From the NCBI GenBank assembly GCA_018907035.1, contig JACCIC010000226.1, positions 310,001 through 374,000 on the forward strand: a stretch of DNA of 64,000 nucleotides, in the 5' to 3' direction. The stretch comes from Sycobia sp. Sy_11. Its lineage: Eukaryota; Arthropoda; Insecta; Hymenoptera; Epichrysomallidae. Below are positions 47,670 to 58,887 of this stretch, in pieces (within the stretch, counting starts at the first letter, position 1; each line of letters starts with the position of its first letter). The translations under genes and the position numbers were made by a program. The notes under the pieces were generated by a model. The model saw nothing but the letters and a program-made list of their open reading frames with translations. It made no database searches and was not told the DNA's origin.

Positions 47670-49680
47670 GTAGGTGCCTTGGAGTCGCTGAAGTCTATCT
47701 GGGGGAATGGACCCCCAGATGGGGATGGCATTGAGCCAGGTTTGAGCTTTAAGAAGGCTTCTAGCATTTTTCTCCTGGTGAGGCGGAGGTGTTTGTTCAG
47801 GATAGGTTCCTGTCGAGCGTCACTCCGAGGTATTTGACCGATTGGCTCCACGGGATGGAGGAGCCTTTGATCGTTATTTATGGAGGGGTGCGGTTTTTAC
47901 GGGAGATGAAGATTGCACTGGACTTGCTCTCGTTGATGGAGAGTCTCCACCGTGAGTACCAGTTGATGAGGTATGGGAGAAATCTGTTTAGCCTTGAGGT
48001 GCTGTCGCAGATTGTTTTAGTGGTGTTTATGAGGGCAATATCATCCGCGTAGAGTGCCCTGGTAATTGTATCTTGTATGGGAAGATCATGGCAGAAAAAA
48101 GTAAAAATTAGGGGGGGGGGAGCTTAGACCTTGAGGGACGCCGGCTGAGATGGCTTTTGGAGCAGAAAGGGAGTTGCCTACCATAACTCGACTAAATCGT
48201 TCTGATAGGAACGACTTTATTATCCCGATCAAATAGCGTGGGATGTCATTGGCAATGAGGTTGAAGACGAGACCGTCATGCCATACCCTGTCGAAGGCTT
48301 GCTGGATATCTAGCAGCAGCATCGTTGTGTGCAGCCGTCTGTACATGTTGTGAGCAATGAGTTCCGTAACTCTGAGAAGTTGGTGACTGGTGCTTTGCCC
48401 TGTGCAGAACCCATGCTGACAGTCAGGTATGAGGATTTTACTGGTGACCGAGGTGGAGAGGCGTTTGAGGATAACGCTTTCGGACACTTTGCTTAGGGAG
48501 TTTAGAAGACTGATGGGACGATAGCTTGCGGGGTCGTTGAAGGACTTCCCGGCTTTTGGAAGACAGACCACTATGGCCGTTTTCCAGGCCTTGGAAAAGT
48601 ATTAATGTCTCATCATTGCGTGAGAGTTTTGGTGCGCTGGGTAGAGGTGAGCACTGATTGCTGAGAGATGATGCGAAGATCTCGGCCTTTTCTTCAGCGA
48701 GTGAGAAGGTTTGGCCATTTTGCTTGAGTGGTGGGAGGCAAGGGTGACAGCCTCGTATAGATTTTATAATCTTCCAGACGTTTTTGGGGTGAGTTTCGGA
48801 TTCAGTGATGAAATCGTTGAAACGGCTGTTTCTGAGCTCATTTATCCGAGAGTGGATGTCCCTTTGTAAGGAGTTGAGTTGGGTTTTGAGAAGTGGGTGA
48901 TGTCATTAGACAGGAAGGTGATCTCTTCATCGATTTGAGAGATCGAAAATATGGGTCTGCATCGAAAGGCTGAGGTCTCTAGGTTGAATATGAGATGTAG
49001 CCAGTCGATGTGTTCTGTATGTGACGGGGCAGAGATGGGTGATGCATGGAAGGCGAGAATCACCAGGCTGTGGTTTTAGCTCAGTGCACAGATAATCCGG
49101 GGGTCGCTTAGGGGTGTGATATTTTTGGACAGGAAAATATCGAGAATGTCTGGTGCGTGTTGTGGGGAGCCCGGAAAGTGGGTAGAGGAGGGAGGAGCTT
49201 TCACTGTAAAATCATGCTGAATTGTTTTTTTGAGGAGGGTGCGGCTGTTGCTGTTTCTGGAGCCGCAGCCTCAAGAGGGGTGCTTAGCATTTAGATCCCC
49301 CGCGATGATTGTGGGGGTGTTGTTGCTGAGAAGCAAGGCAAGATCTTTAAACTTGTTTTGGAGTTGTGGAGGGTTATAGCATGCAATTACCATCAAGGGA
49401 CCTATTTGGAGGGAAATTGCAACCCCTATTGTCTCGCAGATGGAGGTAGTTGTAATTCCACGGTGACGGTGGGATTTGTGGACGAGGATTATCATGCCCT
49501 CACCGTTAGAGTGCTGTCTGTTCTTCCTATATGTGATGTAGTTTGGAAGGAAGAGTTTGTTGGACGGTTCCGATGTTTTCCTCCTCCAAGAGTTGGAGGA
49601 ATTCTAGGGATCTATTTCTGCAGAGGATGCCGTTGGCGTTCCAGTTGAGGATCTTTATCTCGGGATTAGCCATTATTGGG
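47670..49680 (-). pseudogene. Jockey-like LINE ORF2: endonuclease and reverse transcriptase, 3'-truncated
   Basis: The minus strand starts at 49675 with MANPEIKILNWNANGI, the APE endonuclease entry. Part of the domain is deleted after LEEEN. GMIILVHKS (about 49495), MVIACYNPP (about 49390) and IIAGDLNAKH (about 49300) follow. PDILDIFLS (about 49145) closes the endonuclease. RT blocks: VVCLPKAGKSFNDPASYRPISLL (about 48570-48500), LDIQQAFDRVWHDGL (about 48310-48270), AGVPQG (about 48140), a frameshift at a G run (48110-48120), then the intact active site ALYADDIALI (about 48050-48020). The frame then decays to 47670, where the composite-repeat sequence begins, so the C-terminal knuckle domain is absent. 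The endonuclease nicks target DNA and RT copies the LINE RNA there. Confidence 0.88.
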
Positions 49681-50970
49681 TCTGCAGAGAGCAGCGGTAA
49701 TGTTCATGACGAACTGCATTATGATGTTTTGTAGTTCGGACGCAATGGGAGGCGAGTTGATTTGTAACGGTGCCGCTGATGCTCCTCTGTTGCTCACTAT
49801 GCTGGCATATGTGGCGCGGGTGGGGTTCGCCCGATTTTGATGACGATTGGGGGTGATGCTCTTTTTCTGTATGAGCTGGGGTGGGGGGGGGGTGTTACCT
49901 GTTTTGGGGACATTTACCGGCTTCACTTGTTTTTGGGGGAGCTTGTCCTTCTTTGGGGCTTTGGAGCAGCCCCTGTAAGTTGCCCTGTGCTCTCCTTTGC
50001 AGTTGGCGCAGGTGGGGTGCACGTATTTATGGTCTTTGAGAGGACATGACGGGGTGGCGTGATTTTTGCTACAAAAAGCGCAGGCCCATGCAGTGTGGCA
50101 GTAATTTGCCGTGTGATTATATTTGAGGCAACGCCGGCAATGTGGCGTGTATTTCGACTTCCTCTTTGCCTCCACTTTTATGTTGAGGCCACCGATGGTG
50201 CTTAAGTCGAAGATTGACTTAGCGGCGGGTGAGGAGGGGTCTAGATGAACGGTCACTAGCGGCCAGATTTTTTCCCCGCTACGCATTCGGTGAATGCGTC
50301 GTGGGGTGTAACCTTTCGAATTTAGTTCATTCAGGATGTCTTCGTCTTGGATGGCTTCGTTAATACCACGAATGACTACAACCAAGTCCCGTTCTTCGGG
50401 TAGTTGGTTGGTGGTATATTGTATTTTAGTATTTTCTAGGCGGGCCGTTAGGTGCCTGAAGTCGTCTACCGTTGCCGCGTACACCTTGACCGAGTCAGAG
50501 GTGAACGGAGATTCCGGCCTTCTCTATGACGATCTTTAGCTTTGGGCAAATCATTTTCTGGCGGATGATGATGGGGGTGAGGGTCGAACAGCGATGGGAG
50601 ATTCTTTTTCAGTGTCAGAATCCAGATCGGAGAGCGTTGGTGTGGATTTGGCAACGCGGATACGTTTACGGTCTTGCTTTATGAACTCGGTTTCTTCGGA
50701 GATCGGAGTTGATTCGGAGACGGTTATTTTGGTAGCGGGAGTGCAAAAATTGCTGCCTCCTAAAAGAAATCCATGGCGGACGAGGAAGACGTAGAAGTTC
50801 CGATGGTGTAGCGTGATGTTGCCACCGATTGAGAGAAGGTTGGGTCTGTTCTGGTGGTGGTCAATCTGATCCCGGAGGTCGATGATAATTTCTATCAGCT
50901 TTTGGGGGGGAAGACCGTCGAGGTCGATGGTAAGGCCGGTGTCCATGTCTACGGAGTCGGACTTACGCAT
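49666..50970 (-). pseudogene. Jockey-like LINE ORF1 (PRE_C2HC-type, three zinc knuckles)
   Basis: 50970-50551 gives the N-terminal 139 codons (acidic, low-complexity). After a frame break near 50550-50490, 50484-49666 (272 codons) contains a nucleic-acid-binding fold: DLVVVIRGINEAI, ELNSKGYTPRRIHRM, WPLVTVHLD. Three knuckles follow: CRRCLKYNHTANYC (about 50135), CAFCSKNHATPSC (about 50080) and CANCKGEHRATYRGC (about 50000). This is the Gag-like ORF1 architecture common in Jockey and related LINEs. The tail is basic and proline-rich. ORF2 begins within about 10 bp of its end (ATG near 49675), the usual tight ORF1-ORF2 junction. Confidence 0.88.
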
Positions 50971-50999
50971 GAGTGGAATAAGCTGATTGCCTCCAGTTT

Positions 51000-51121
51000 G
51001 TGATTGGGGGCGGGGGGGGGGTTAAAGGTAGAGGGAAAGTTGGGGTGTGGGAGTTTATAGCTATGAAGAAATATTTGAACATGTAAATATAAATATAAAT
51101 ATAGCTATGATTAAATTATAA

Positions 51122-51162
<41 letters not shown>

Positions 51163-51480
51163 TAGTTTTAGAATTAGTTGAAAATGATGTAAGTCAAATA
51201 TAAATTATAGAAGTTTAATTTAAGAGAGGTTAGTTTGAGTTGAAAATCTAAGATAGATGAGAATTTAAGTTAAAATTAAAATCAAGTTTAAAGTTAAAAT
51301 TGAATTAAAATTTTTGAGGTTAGTTTTAAAAGTTTTAAGAGTTTCTTACAAACTTATAATTTATAAATTATATAAATTATAAATTACGAATTATATAAGA
51401 GATAAATGAGAATTAAATTAATTTTAAATAAGGCGCAGGTTTTTCAGCTCACTGATGCAGATGTTCATGATGATATGATC
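51000..51480. other. AT-rich spacer with (TA)n
   Basis: A G-rich run (51005-51022) ends the LINE 5' side, and a TA tract lies at 51127-51160. An imperfect run of TTAAAATT-like words continues to 51420. CATGATGAT/ATCATCATG at about 51468-51488 is a 9-bp inverted repeat. No coding signal. Confidence 0.5.
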
Positions 51481-51509
51481 ATCATGATGTGTATGTGTCT
51501 GATCTGTGA

Positions 51510-51930
51510 ACATTCGTTTGAGTTGGCCTGGTATTAATACTTTAAATGGATTACTTTGAGTTGATGTTCGTGATTCAAGTCACCACCCAGTGGTCGCTGG
51601 TGAAACTGATTGTTAAAACCATTAGCTTAATTTATTGATGAAAGTAAAATGATTTTGAAAAAAACGTAGCCTATGTCTTTCCCAAGATAATATAGAATCT
51701 ATATGTCAAATGTCAGAACAATTGGTTCAGTAGTTTTTTCGGTTATCGTGTACAAACAAAAACACGCTTTGTCTTTATAAATTAGTATGATATGATATGA
51801 TATGATATGATATGATATGATATGATACGACATGATATGACATGATATGAAGTATGGTATGATACGACATGATATGACATGATATGAAGTATGAAATGAT
51901 ATGAAGTATGAAATATATATATGAAGTATA
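51510..51930 (+). repeat. RTE-like 3' end of composite repeat, copy C, with (TATGA)n tail
   Basis: TTGGCCTGGTATTAATACTTTA to CTTTGTCTTTATAAATTAGT matches 3950-4215 and 29650-29920 closely. It is followed by a long pentanucleotide tail of TATGA and variants (TACGACATGA) to about 51910. The tail creates artefactual Ser-Tyr-His-Ile frames on the minus strand. Of the three long copies, this has the longest tail. Confidence 0.8.
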
Positions 51931-52217
51931 AACATGATACTCTCCGTACACGTCGTCTCGAGATACTTGGACATCTTTTTCTACCGCTTGAACTGGAAAG
52001 TACAATTTTGGCCATTGAAGCCGGATGTAATATGCATATATATGTCTATTAAATACGGTTGTACATTCTGTATATACATACTGTATATACTGTACGGTCA
52101 ATTATTTATAGTAATATAGATTTTTATGTATAGAGTACTTTTTACTTAGATATTATTGAATTGTTTAAGAAATTGGTTAAATTATTATTTCGAGCGAAAC
52201 CGAGATGGGGAATGCTA

Positions 52218-52230
<13 letters not shown>
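51930..52230 (-). repeat. Left-end module of composite repeat, inverted
   Basis: Reverse complement of 1410-1780: GATACTCTCCGTACACGTCG, GAGTACTTTTTACTTAGATA, TTGAATTGTTTAAGAAATTG, TTAAATTATTATTTCGAGCG, ending at a TA tract (52219-52272). The 3' end of one copy and the left end of another therefore meet tail to tail here. Confidence 0.65.

Positions 52231-52272
<42 letters not shown>
52219..52272. repeat. (TA)n microsatellite
   Basis: TA tract between the inverted composite left end and the Mag-like gypsy element, equivalent in position to 1341-1402. Confidence 0.95.
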
Positions 52273-52277
<5 letters not shown>

Positions 52278-52279
52278 TG

Positions 52280-52968
52280 GAAAAATGGAACGAACTTATT
52301 CAGTGGATCATTGTTAAGCAAATACGGTGTTGATCAATGTCAAATAAATGCAAATACAGGCTGGGCTGGAATAAAATATTTACCATTTATAAAGCATCTT
52401 GTACATCGACGGGCGTGGTATGCAGATGAAACTATAGAAAAGAAAATCCTTTACAGGATAGGCAAAGCGGCATTCCCTTTGAAACCTCATATAAAAGAGC
52501 ATGCTGCTGTAGTAGGTTTTTAACGTAAAAAAGGGTATCAGTTTGCACGCGAGCTTGTACACATGCATACAACAGACGAATATAATATGTAAACGTACAT
52601 TGAAATTTAATAATTCAAGATTTCAACGTACTGTTGAAAGTGTAGATACATTTATAACAGCATTGCATAAATTAGCTGTTACTTGTGATTACGGTAATAT
52701 AAAAGATGAATGATAGAATAATGATAGAAATGATAGAAATAAACCAAAAAATTCTGAGAAAAGAGTATACGAAAAAGAATCGCAAGTGAACGATCAATGT
52801 TTCAGATGTGGGGATCGAAAGCCTGCAGCATTTCAAAAATGCCTTGCCAGTCAATCCAAATGCAGAAATTGCTCGAAGATAAGTCACTGGGAGAAGGTTT
52901 GTAAATTCAAGAATGTGCGTCGAAATGAAGAAACATCCAATTCTGAGAAACATGCGTGGATAGGTTAA
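52280..52968 (+). pseudogene. Mag-like Ty3/gypsy gag remnant
   Basis: A frame with FQRTVESVDTFITALHKLA (about 52622-52680) and CDYGNIKDE is the typical capsid end of this lineage. The next open frame (52786-52968) has zinc-binding cysteines, including the knuckle CRNCSKISHWEKVC (about 52861-52902) and an upstream CFRCG. The region 52280-52523 gives an open frame that may be the capsid N-terminus or captured sequence, but I could not match it. Gag would form the particle; protease follows in the next frame. Confidence 0.6.
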
Positions 52969-53415
52969 GTGCATGAGCGCAATCCGAAAAAATATAAACA
53001 CGATTTTAGAAAAATCGTTACTATACGAGAATTTAATAAAGACGTAGAATTTTTAGTGGATACAGGCGCGCAAGTTACTTGCATGAATATTAATAGTATA
53101 GCGAGAGATTGTTTATTTAAAATAAAGAATACTCACAAAATAATAAAAACGGCCGATGGAAATAAACAGTATATAGTTGAATATATGGACATAAACGTTC
53201 ATTATAAAAATAAAAATACAAATGCAATAATTTATGTAATACGCAACTTTAAATACAATTTATTGGGACAACCAGAAATTATTAATTTAAGTTTTATTAA
53301 ATGGATTTTTAATGTTGAAATAAATATTCCATCAACTACTCAAATTGTTAGTAAATATGAAAGCGTATTTGGACTACGTCATTTTAAGAGAGATTTTAAA
53401 TTATCCGTGAAATAA
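52969..53415 (+). pseudogene. Mag-like Ty3/gypsy aspartic protease, motif intact
   Basis: The frame of 148 codons begins after the Gag knuckles. VEFLVDTGAQVTC (about 53047-53085) holds an intact D-T-G active site. IKTADGNKQYIVEY and YNLLGQPEI (about 53257-53283) correspond to the flap and the C-terminal hydrophobic-hydrophobic-G block. The end of the frame (KYESVFGL) is the linker toward RT. The stop at 53413 interrupts the path to RT. It processes the polyprotein in active relatives. Confidence 0.75.
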
Positions 53416-54245
53416 AACGTACAGCCATATGCAATTGCGATTCCATTATACTCGAAAGTCGATAATGAACTAAAGAAATTAGTAATTCAACAAGTGATTT
53501 AACCGGTAAATTTTCCAACCGATTGGTGCAGCCCAGTGGCAGTAGTACCTAAAAAAGATAGTGAAGAAATACGTTTGTGCGTCGATTTTACTAAACTAAA
53601 CAATAGTATTAAAAAAGCGATTTTTCCGATTTCGAAAATAGATATAACTCTAAAGAAATTGAAAGGAGCGAAGATTTTTCAAATATAGATGCAACTGTAG
53701 GTTATTATCAAATTAAGCTTCACGAAAATAGTCAACCGCTTACAACAATTCTTATATAATTCGGTAGATTTATGTATACCCGATTACCATTCGGTATTAC
53801 CAGGTATTACATGTGCGTCGGATTATTTTGCTAAGACGTTACCAGATTTATTTTCCGACGTATCGAATATTATAATACATATAGATGACATTTTAATATT
53901 CTCTAAAACAAAAGAAGAACACGACCGAGTTCTTGATCGTGTTCTTAGTTGTATTCAGGAAGAAGGCATAACCCTAAAGAAAAATAAATGTGTATTTGCC
54001 GTTAGGGAGATAACATTTTTAGGACATCAAATTTCAGAAAATGGAATAGATATTTTGCCTGAGGGAGTTGAAGCCATTATGAATTTTCCAATTCCGAAAA
54101 ATAAAGAGCCGCTGATGCAATTTTTAGGAGCGGTAAATTATGCCGGTATGTTCGTTCCAAATAAGTCAAGCATTCTTGAGTCGTTAAATTCATTATTGAA
54201 AAACGACAAAAAATTCATATGGCTTATGCACAGAATGAAGCATTT
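53415..54245 (+). pseudogene. Mag-like Ty3/gypsy reverse transcriptase
   Basis: Joined frames read KVDNELKKLVIQQVI (about 53459-53500), PTDWCSPVAVVPKK (about 53518-53560), RLCVDFTKLN (about 53573), SNIDATVGYYQIKLH (about 53677-53720; first Asp kept), FAKTLPDLF, and the active site HIDDILIFSKT (about 53879-53910). LKKNKCVFAVREITFLGHQIS (about 53973-54035) follows. The wording of these blocks (KVDNELKK, CVDFTKLN) is characteristic of the Mag lineage and differs from the first gypsy element at 6.3 kb. Frameshifts lie at about 53670 and 53750-53800. Confidence 0.85.
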
Positions 54246-54690
54246 AATGAAATAAAAATAATACTAGAAAAAGATCCAACGTCAGCTCATTTTGATCATT
54301 CGAAAAATATCGTGATATAAGCCAACGCGTCAAGGTATGATCTAGGTGCGGCATTATTACCAGAAAATAAAGTTGGTATACGCGAAGCCGTAGCATACGC
54401 ATCTCGCACGCTAACAGCATTCGAACAAAGATATAGCCAAATTGAAAATGAAACGTTACCGTTAGCATTTGCAACCGAAAGATTAAAAGAATGTGTCACG
54501 GGATTACAAATTACGTTGGAGACTGATCACAAGCCACTGTTACAAGTACTACAGAGTAAAGATTTAGATCAGCTGACTCCTCGTTTACGAAGAATTAGGG
54601 TAAGATTAATGCGGTTTTCATGTCATACAGCTTATGCCCGGTAAACAATTAGTTTTAGCAGATGCTCTCTCGCACGATTAGTATTTTTAA
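54245..54690 (+). pseudogene. Mag-like Ty3/gypsy RNase H; integrase lost
   Basis: AYASRTLTAFEQRYSQIENETLPLAFA (about 54393-54475), TDHKPLLQVLQSKDLDQLTPR (about 54524-54585) and PGKQLVLADALS (about 54638-54673) follow the RT in order. The first catalytic Asp is altered (ANASRYDLGAAL). After the DALS block the sequence becomes unrelated within 20 bp. No integrase or 3' LTR is found before 57 kb, so the element is truncated. Confidence 0.8.
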
Positions 54691-54922
54691 CTACTTCCCT
54701 TCTCGACAGATGGTCACCACTTCTCCTACTGCTCAACTTCTAAAGGACCTGTCGAGTTTATTACTAACCCCAAGAGCGGGCCACTTTTACGAGCGCCGAG
54801 CGTGCATCTATGAGTTTTATGTGACCCGAGCTTTCTGGAAAAATGACGGGGTGGGTAAGAGGGGTGGAAGAAGAAGAGGGAGGGAAAGAGAAAAAGGGAG
54901 AGAGGAGGAGACAAGGAGAGAG

Positions 54923-54924
<2 letters not shown>

Positions 54925-54971
<47 letters not shown>
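54925..54971. repeat. (GA)n microsatellite
   Basis: GA tract with a G/A-rich lead-in from about 54840. Frames across it on both strands are artefacts. Confidence 0.95.
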
Positions 54972-54975
<4 letters not shown>

Positions 54976-55099
54976 CAAGAGAAAGACAATTACGGTTGTT
55001 GGCAAGGCTCCGGCAATCCTGAAGTTCAATAACTGTCTTTCTTATTCCAATTTTATTCATGTTCTTTCTGTTGAATTAGGCTGTTATCCCACATAGTTC

Positions 55100-57230
55100 A
55101 CAATGTCCCATATCGGAGCTAAAAAATGTTATTTATGAAGCTGGCCTTGTGGAATTGATTATTTCAGCAACTATACTAAATTTTTTTCAAAGGATATAGA
55201 TTAAGATAAAAGTTCTAAAATTTGTGTTTCATAGATAATGATTCATGTGAACGATATTTATTTGAGCAACCATTCAAAATATAATATTGATTAATTTTTC
55301 AAGAAGCGAGTGAAATATTCAAATCAGATTTCATTGATCCAATTTTCCATACAAAGGGTAATATTTTAAGAAAAATTGTGAATATATAATAAAATCATTA
55401 CAAAAAATCTACTGCAGTACGAGCTAATATCCTATCAAATTACTGCTATCGTGTAAAAATGCGGAAAAAAAGAGTTCTAAAATATTCACTGAAAATGATA
55501 CGTGGCAATGTTCTAAAGAACGAAGAAAATAAAAGGAAGCAATTTCATGCGGCAGTCTTATTTAGTCTGAAGCCAAAAACTATCCGTTGCTTCAAGTTGC
55601 TTCAAGGAAACCATTCTAGCACAGCGCATTGCATTGTTTGACTCTTCTACACCTTATTTAAGTCATTTCACGGAGAAATATCGGAATTCTGTCAGTATAT
55701 CCAAGACCTCATAATTTTTTTGTTTCATAAATTATAAAGAATATTTCTATAAAAATATAAATAGTTTCATTCTATAAACAATCGTTTTTCCACTTTTTAT
55801 TGTAATAATTATTTATGAAATTAATAATACATCCGATAGTACAAACTAGAAGAGTGTCGCCTCGGTATATAATAATATTTATAATCGATAATGATAAAAA
55901 AAAACATCGGCAACATAGTTATTATGCCCTTTGAACCTAGAGGTAACAAAAAACCTTTTATTCTAGGTATTCGGCGATCATATTGCCATGCACCTGACTG
56001 ATCTCATATACTATATTTGACAGTCGATTGATGTATCTTACTTTCTCGTTTGTGCTTCAATTCTTTAAAGCAGGTTTTAGTAATATTATAAGTCATTATT
56101 ATAGACTAATGCGACACGTTTGATGAGGTTGTCTTTTACATTTTCTCATATATTTATTCTTAAACATCTCTACTATTTATATAGCTTTTTAAGAATCTTT
56201 TAAATCTTTATATTGCACTCGTCATCTTGATGTTTAGTCACTGAGAGATCATCTCAGCATTTGAAAAAGCCTTTAAAATGAATGTAATTTTTTACTCAAT
56301 TTGTTTAAGAAATACTGAATATTGCAAAAATCATTTTGCCAGGCAATTTTGTCCTAAATTCAATTCAACAGTAATTCACATGATGCTGCTAAACCAAATC
56401 CTACCAATATCAATCCGTGTGTGGTGTACTCATAAAATCACTGCTACTCGCGTATCGAATCTAAGATATAGGTCCCAAAAGGTTATATTCAAATAAAACC
56501 GCAGGTAAAACGAAGTTATACATATAATTCCCCTTTCTTTCTAAACAAGGTCATATACAGATTACGGAGTAAACTCGATCTACAGGATGTTTTATTGTGT
56601 ATACTATTCTCGTTTCCTTTCGAGTCCGCTCGCGCACGTCGTATCTTTCTAATGCAGTTGCTGCCGACGTAATAAATCGAGCCATTCGTGTACTGGAGGT
56701 GGGTAAGGTGGGGGTAGCGTTGTACAGGATCTTCGCGGGAATCGGTCGAAAATGTGGAATGCTATCTCTTCCACAGCGCACATCGAAGCTTTCATCGGCG
56801 CTCTTTTCACCTCTTCTCTGAGCTGTTACGCGGGTGTGGTCGTACGAATTATTTTACGCGTCCACTTCATGTCAGACCTTAGTCTCGAACGGATTTCCGA
56901 CGAAAGTTTTAGTGATATAAAAGGAGTAATCGTAATAAGTTCTGAGGTCGAATAAGAGCTGTGTTTATTCTTCTTTCCTATGCTCTCGCGGCAGTTGATA
57001 AGTTCAGGCGTGTCTTCAGCTATATAGCACGAATAGATAAAAAGTTGTCTTCAAAGTTTAAGAAAATAAATATTATAGATTCAATTGTAAAAGCTGTTGT
57101 CCAATTGGTGTTAAAATTCAATTGTAATACGTAAAATGGATTTTGTATATTTAACTATAGATATTCACTTTTTTTACTTTCACGGTTAAATAAACAAATT
57201 TTGTAATGAACTTCATTAAAGATTGTAATA
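55100..57230. other. AT-rich non-coding DNA
   Basis: No transposon or RNA motif. The CG-richer patch at about 56610-56960 gives overlapping frames of 67-76 codons without recognisable content. Confidence 0.4.
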
Positions 57231-57239
57231 GAGAGGTTG

Positions 57240-57440
57240 TTTAAAATAATTTCATTGTACTTATGTCGACTGCCCATATACAAATTAATAAATATTTTTT
57301 TTATTGGTCTTACAGTCCATACAATTCAATCTAAAAATAAAAATAAAAAAACAATAAAAATAAATAAATAAAATTAAATAAAAATTAAAAATAAAAATTA
57401 AATTAAAAATTAAATTAAAATTATAATGACTAACTAACTG
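57240..57440 (-). repeat. AT-rich dispersed repeat, copy 4 (inverted)
   Basis: TGTCGACTGCCCATATACAA, TATTGGTCTTACAGTCCATA and an A/T-only run form the reverse complement of window positions 1-245. It faces copy 5, so that the two make a large inverted repeat with a loop of about 90 bp. Confidence 0.7.
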
Positions 57441-57444
57441 ACTT

Positions 57445-57680
57445 TACTAACAAAGAATTTTTTCAGCTAATGTTTTATTTTCAGATTAGTCTACGGGGGT
57501 GAATGTAAACAAGGACAGGTGTAAACAAGGTCATTATAATTTTAATTTAATTTTTAATTTAATTTTTATTTTTAATTTTTATTTTATTTTTATTTATTTA
57601 TTTTTATTTTTATTTTTATTTTTATTTTTAGATTGAATTGATTGGACTGTTAGACCAATAAAAAAATATTTATTAATTAG
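57445..57680 (+). repeat. AT-rich dispersed repeat, copy 5 (left flank of Penelope-like fragment)
   Basis: ACTTTACTAACAAAG, TTTTCAGCTAATGTTTTA, CAGATTAGTCTACGGGGGTGA, an A/T run, then ATTGGACTGTTAGACCAATA. The same modules in the same order lie at 58985-59230 on the other side of the Penelope-like fragment. Confidence 0.75.
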
Positions 57681-57689
57681 AGGTTGTTT

Positions 57690-58030
57690 AATTATTCTAA
57701 AAATGAAATACTTCTTTTATCAACCAACTTTAGTAATTCACGTGTAAGACGTAAAACGAGAACTTTTTGATCTCTATATATAAATCATCTGGAAGTCTAT
57801 AAAAAATCGATGGTGCCGGAAATATATAAATTGCTGCATTCCTGTTTTATCTTTACAGCTGTAATGAAATGATCTTGACAAAATGTATAGGTACTTATGC
57901 TGTCTATCCTCCATTTTCCGAAAAAATGACAATTTTCTTATGAAGTATTTTTCGCGTTTGCAAAGTTTTAGTGGCCTACTATAAGTTGTGAATTTCCTTA
58001 AATAGTCATTAGAAAGATTTTTAATTACAA
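57690..58030. other. Unassigned sequence between repeat and Penelope-like fragment
   Basis: No Penelope RT motif can be read here; the RT fingers, palm and YADD-type site expected upstream of the GIY-YIG region are absent. Confidence 0.4.
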
Positions 58031-58039
58031 ATTTTAGTT

Positions 58040-58797
58040 TTGCTCGTAGTTACAGGTTTTTATAATTATAGTTATTCAAGGAAGTATAATGCATCGAAAG
58101 GTGTCATTGAAAGGTGTATTGAAGGATCATTAAAAGGTGTCATTGACAGAGCAATAAAATTGTCACATAAAGATTTTAGACAAAATAATTTACATTTAGT
58201 AAGAGAAACTTTCATTAATAATAGTTATCCAATTGAATTTATTAATAGATTAATTGCTGAGAGATTTTTTTACATTTATAATACCAAAAATAGACATAAT
58301 GCACGAGTTGATGTTAACAGAGGTAAAATTATTGTCTTACCATATGTTAGAGGATTATCTGAAAGAATTGGAAGAAATTTTCGGAAATATAACATTCAAA
58401 TTTTCTTTAAAAATAGCAATAATTTAAGTAAGTTGTTTAATAATTGTAAAGATAGGGATGGTTTATGTTTAAAATCAGGAGTTGTTTACAAAATTAATTG
58501 TATGTATTGTAAAAATACTATGTTGGACAAACAGGTAGATATTTAAAAAAGAGAATTTATGAACATAAATATAATTTGCGCAGCTCACATATTACTTCCG
58601 GTTTAAAGGAGCACTGTTTAAAGTTTTTACATTCTTTTGATTTTGTGAATGTGAATATTTTGGAACATGGTATTAATAATAAGTATAAAAGGGAGAGTCT
58701 TGAAAGTATTCACATTTCCAGGAATCGGAATAATGTGAATTTAATGTTAGAGTCTAGTAAATTGGACAATGTTTATCATTCCTTATTAAATTGATTG
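58040..58797 (+). pseudogene. Penelope-like retroelement: post-RT linker and GIY-YIG endonuclease
   Basis: 58040-58546 (168 codons) reads GVIDRAIKLSHKDF, FIN..YPIEFINRLI, YVRGLSERIGRNFRKYNIQ, then LKSGVVYKINCMYC. This is the conserved Penelope path from RT thumb to endonuclease. One base out of frame at about 58520, YVGQTGRYLKKRIYEH (58520-58567) gives the GIY-YIG core (V-V-Y and Y-V-G) with the Arg of helix 1. The 58576-58794 frame supplies LKEHCLKFLHSFDF, NILEHGINNKYKRESLE (with a conserved Glu) and the family C-terminus ending LLN. RT palm and N-terminus are missing, as in 5'-truncated copies. The domain nicks target DNA for primed reverse transcription. Lesions are one frameshift at 58515-58520 and another at about 58570. 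Confidence 0.88.
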
Positions 58798-58887
58798 GTT
58801 TTGAACAATTTATGTAGAGGGGGAATTTAGATTTAATTTACTAAATTTGGTAGTGGGGATAAGGTATATATAGATTAGAATATAAGG

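Noticed and set aside
51787..51905. CRISPR-like or satellite array
   Set aside because: The repeat is a simple pentanucleotide with no spacers. The 60-bp and 715-bp arrays likewise have no unique spacers, and the window is eukaryotic.
51699..52101. Tyr-His-Ile-Ser repeat proteins on the minus strand
   Set aside because: Produced by the TATGA pentanucleotide tail of the composite repeat.
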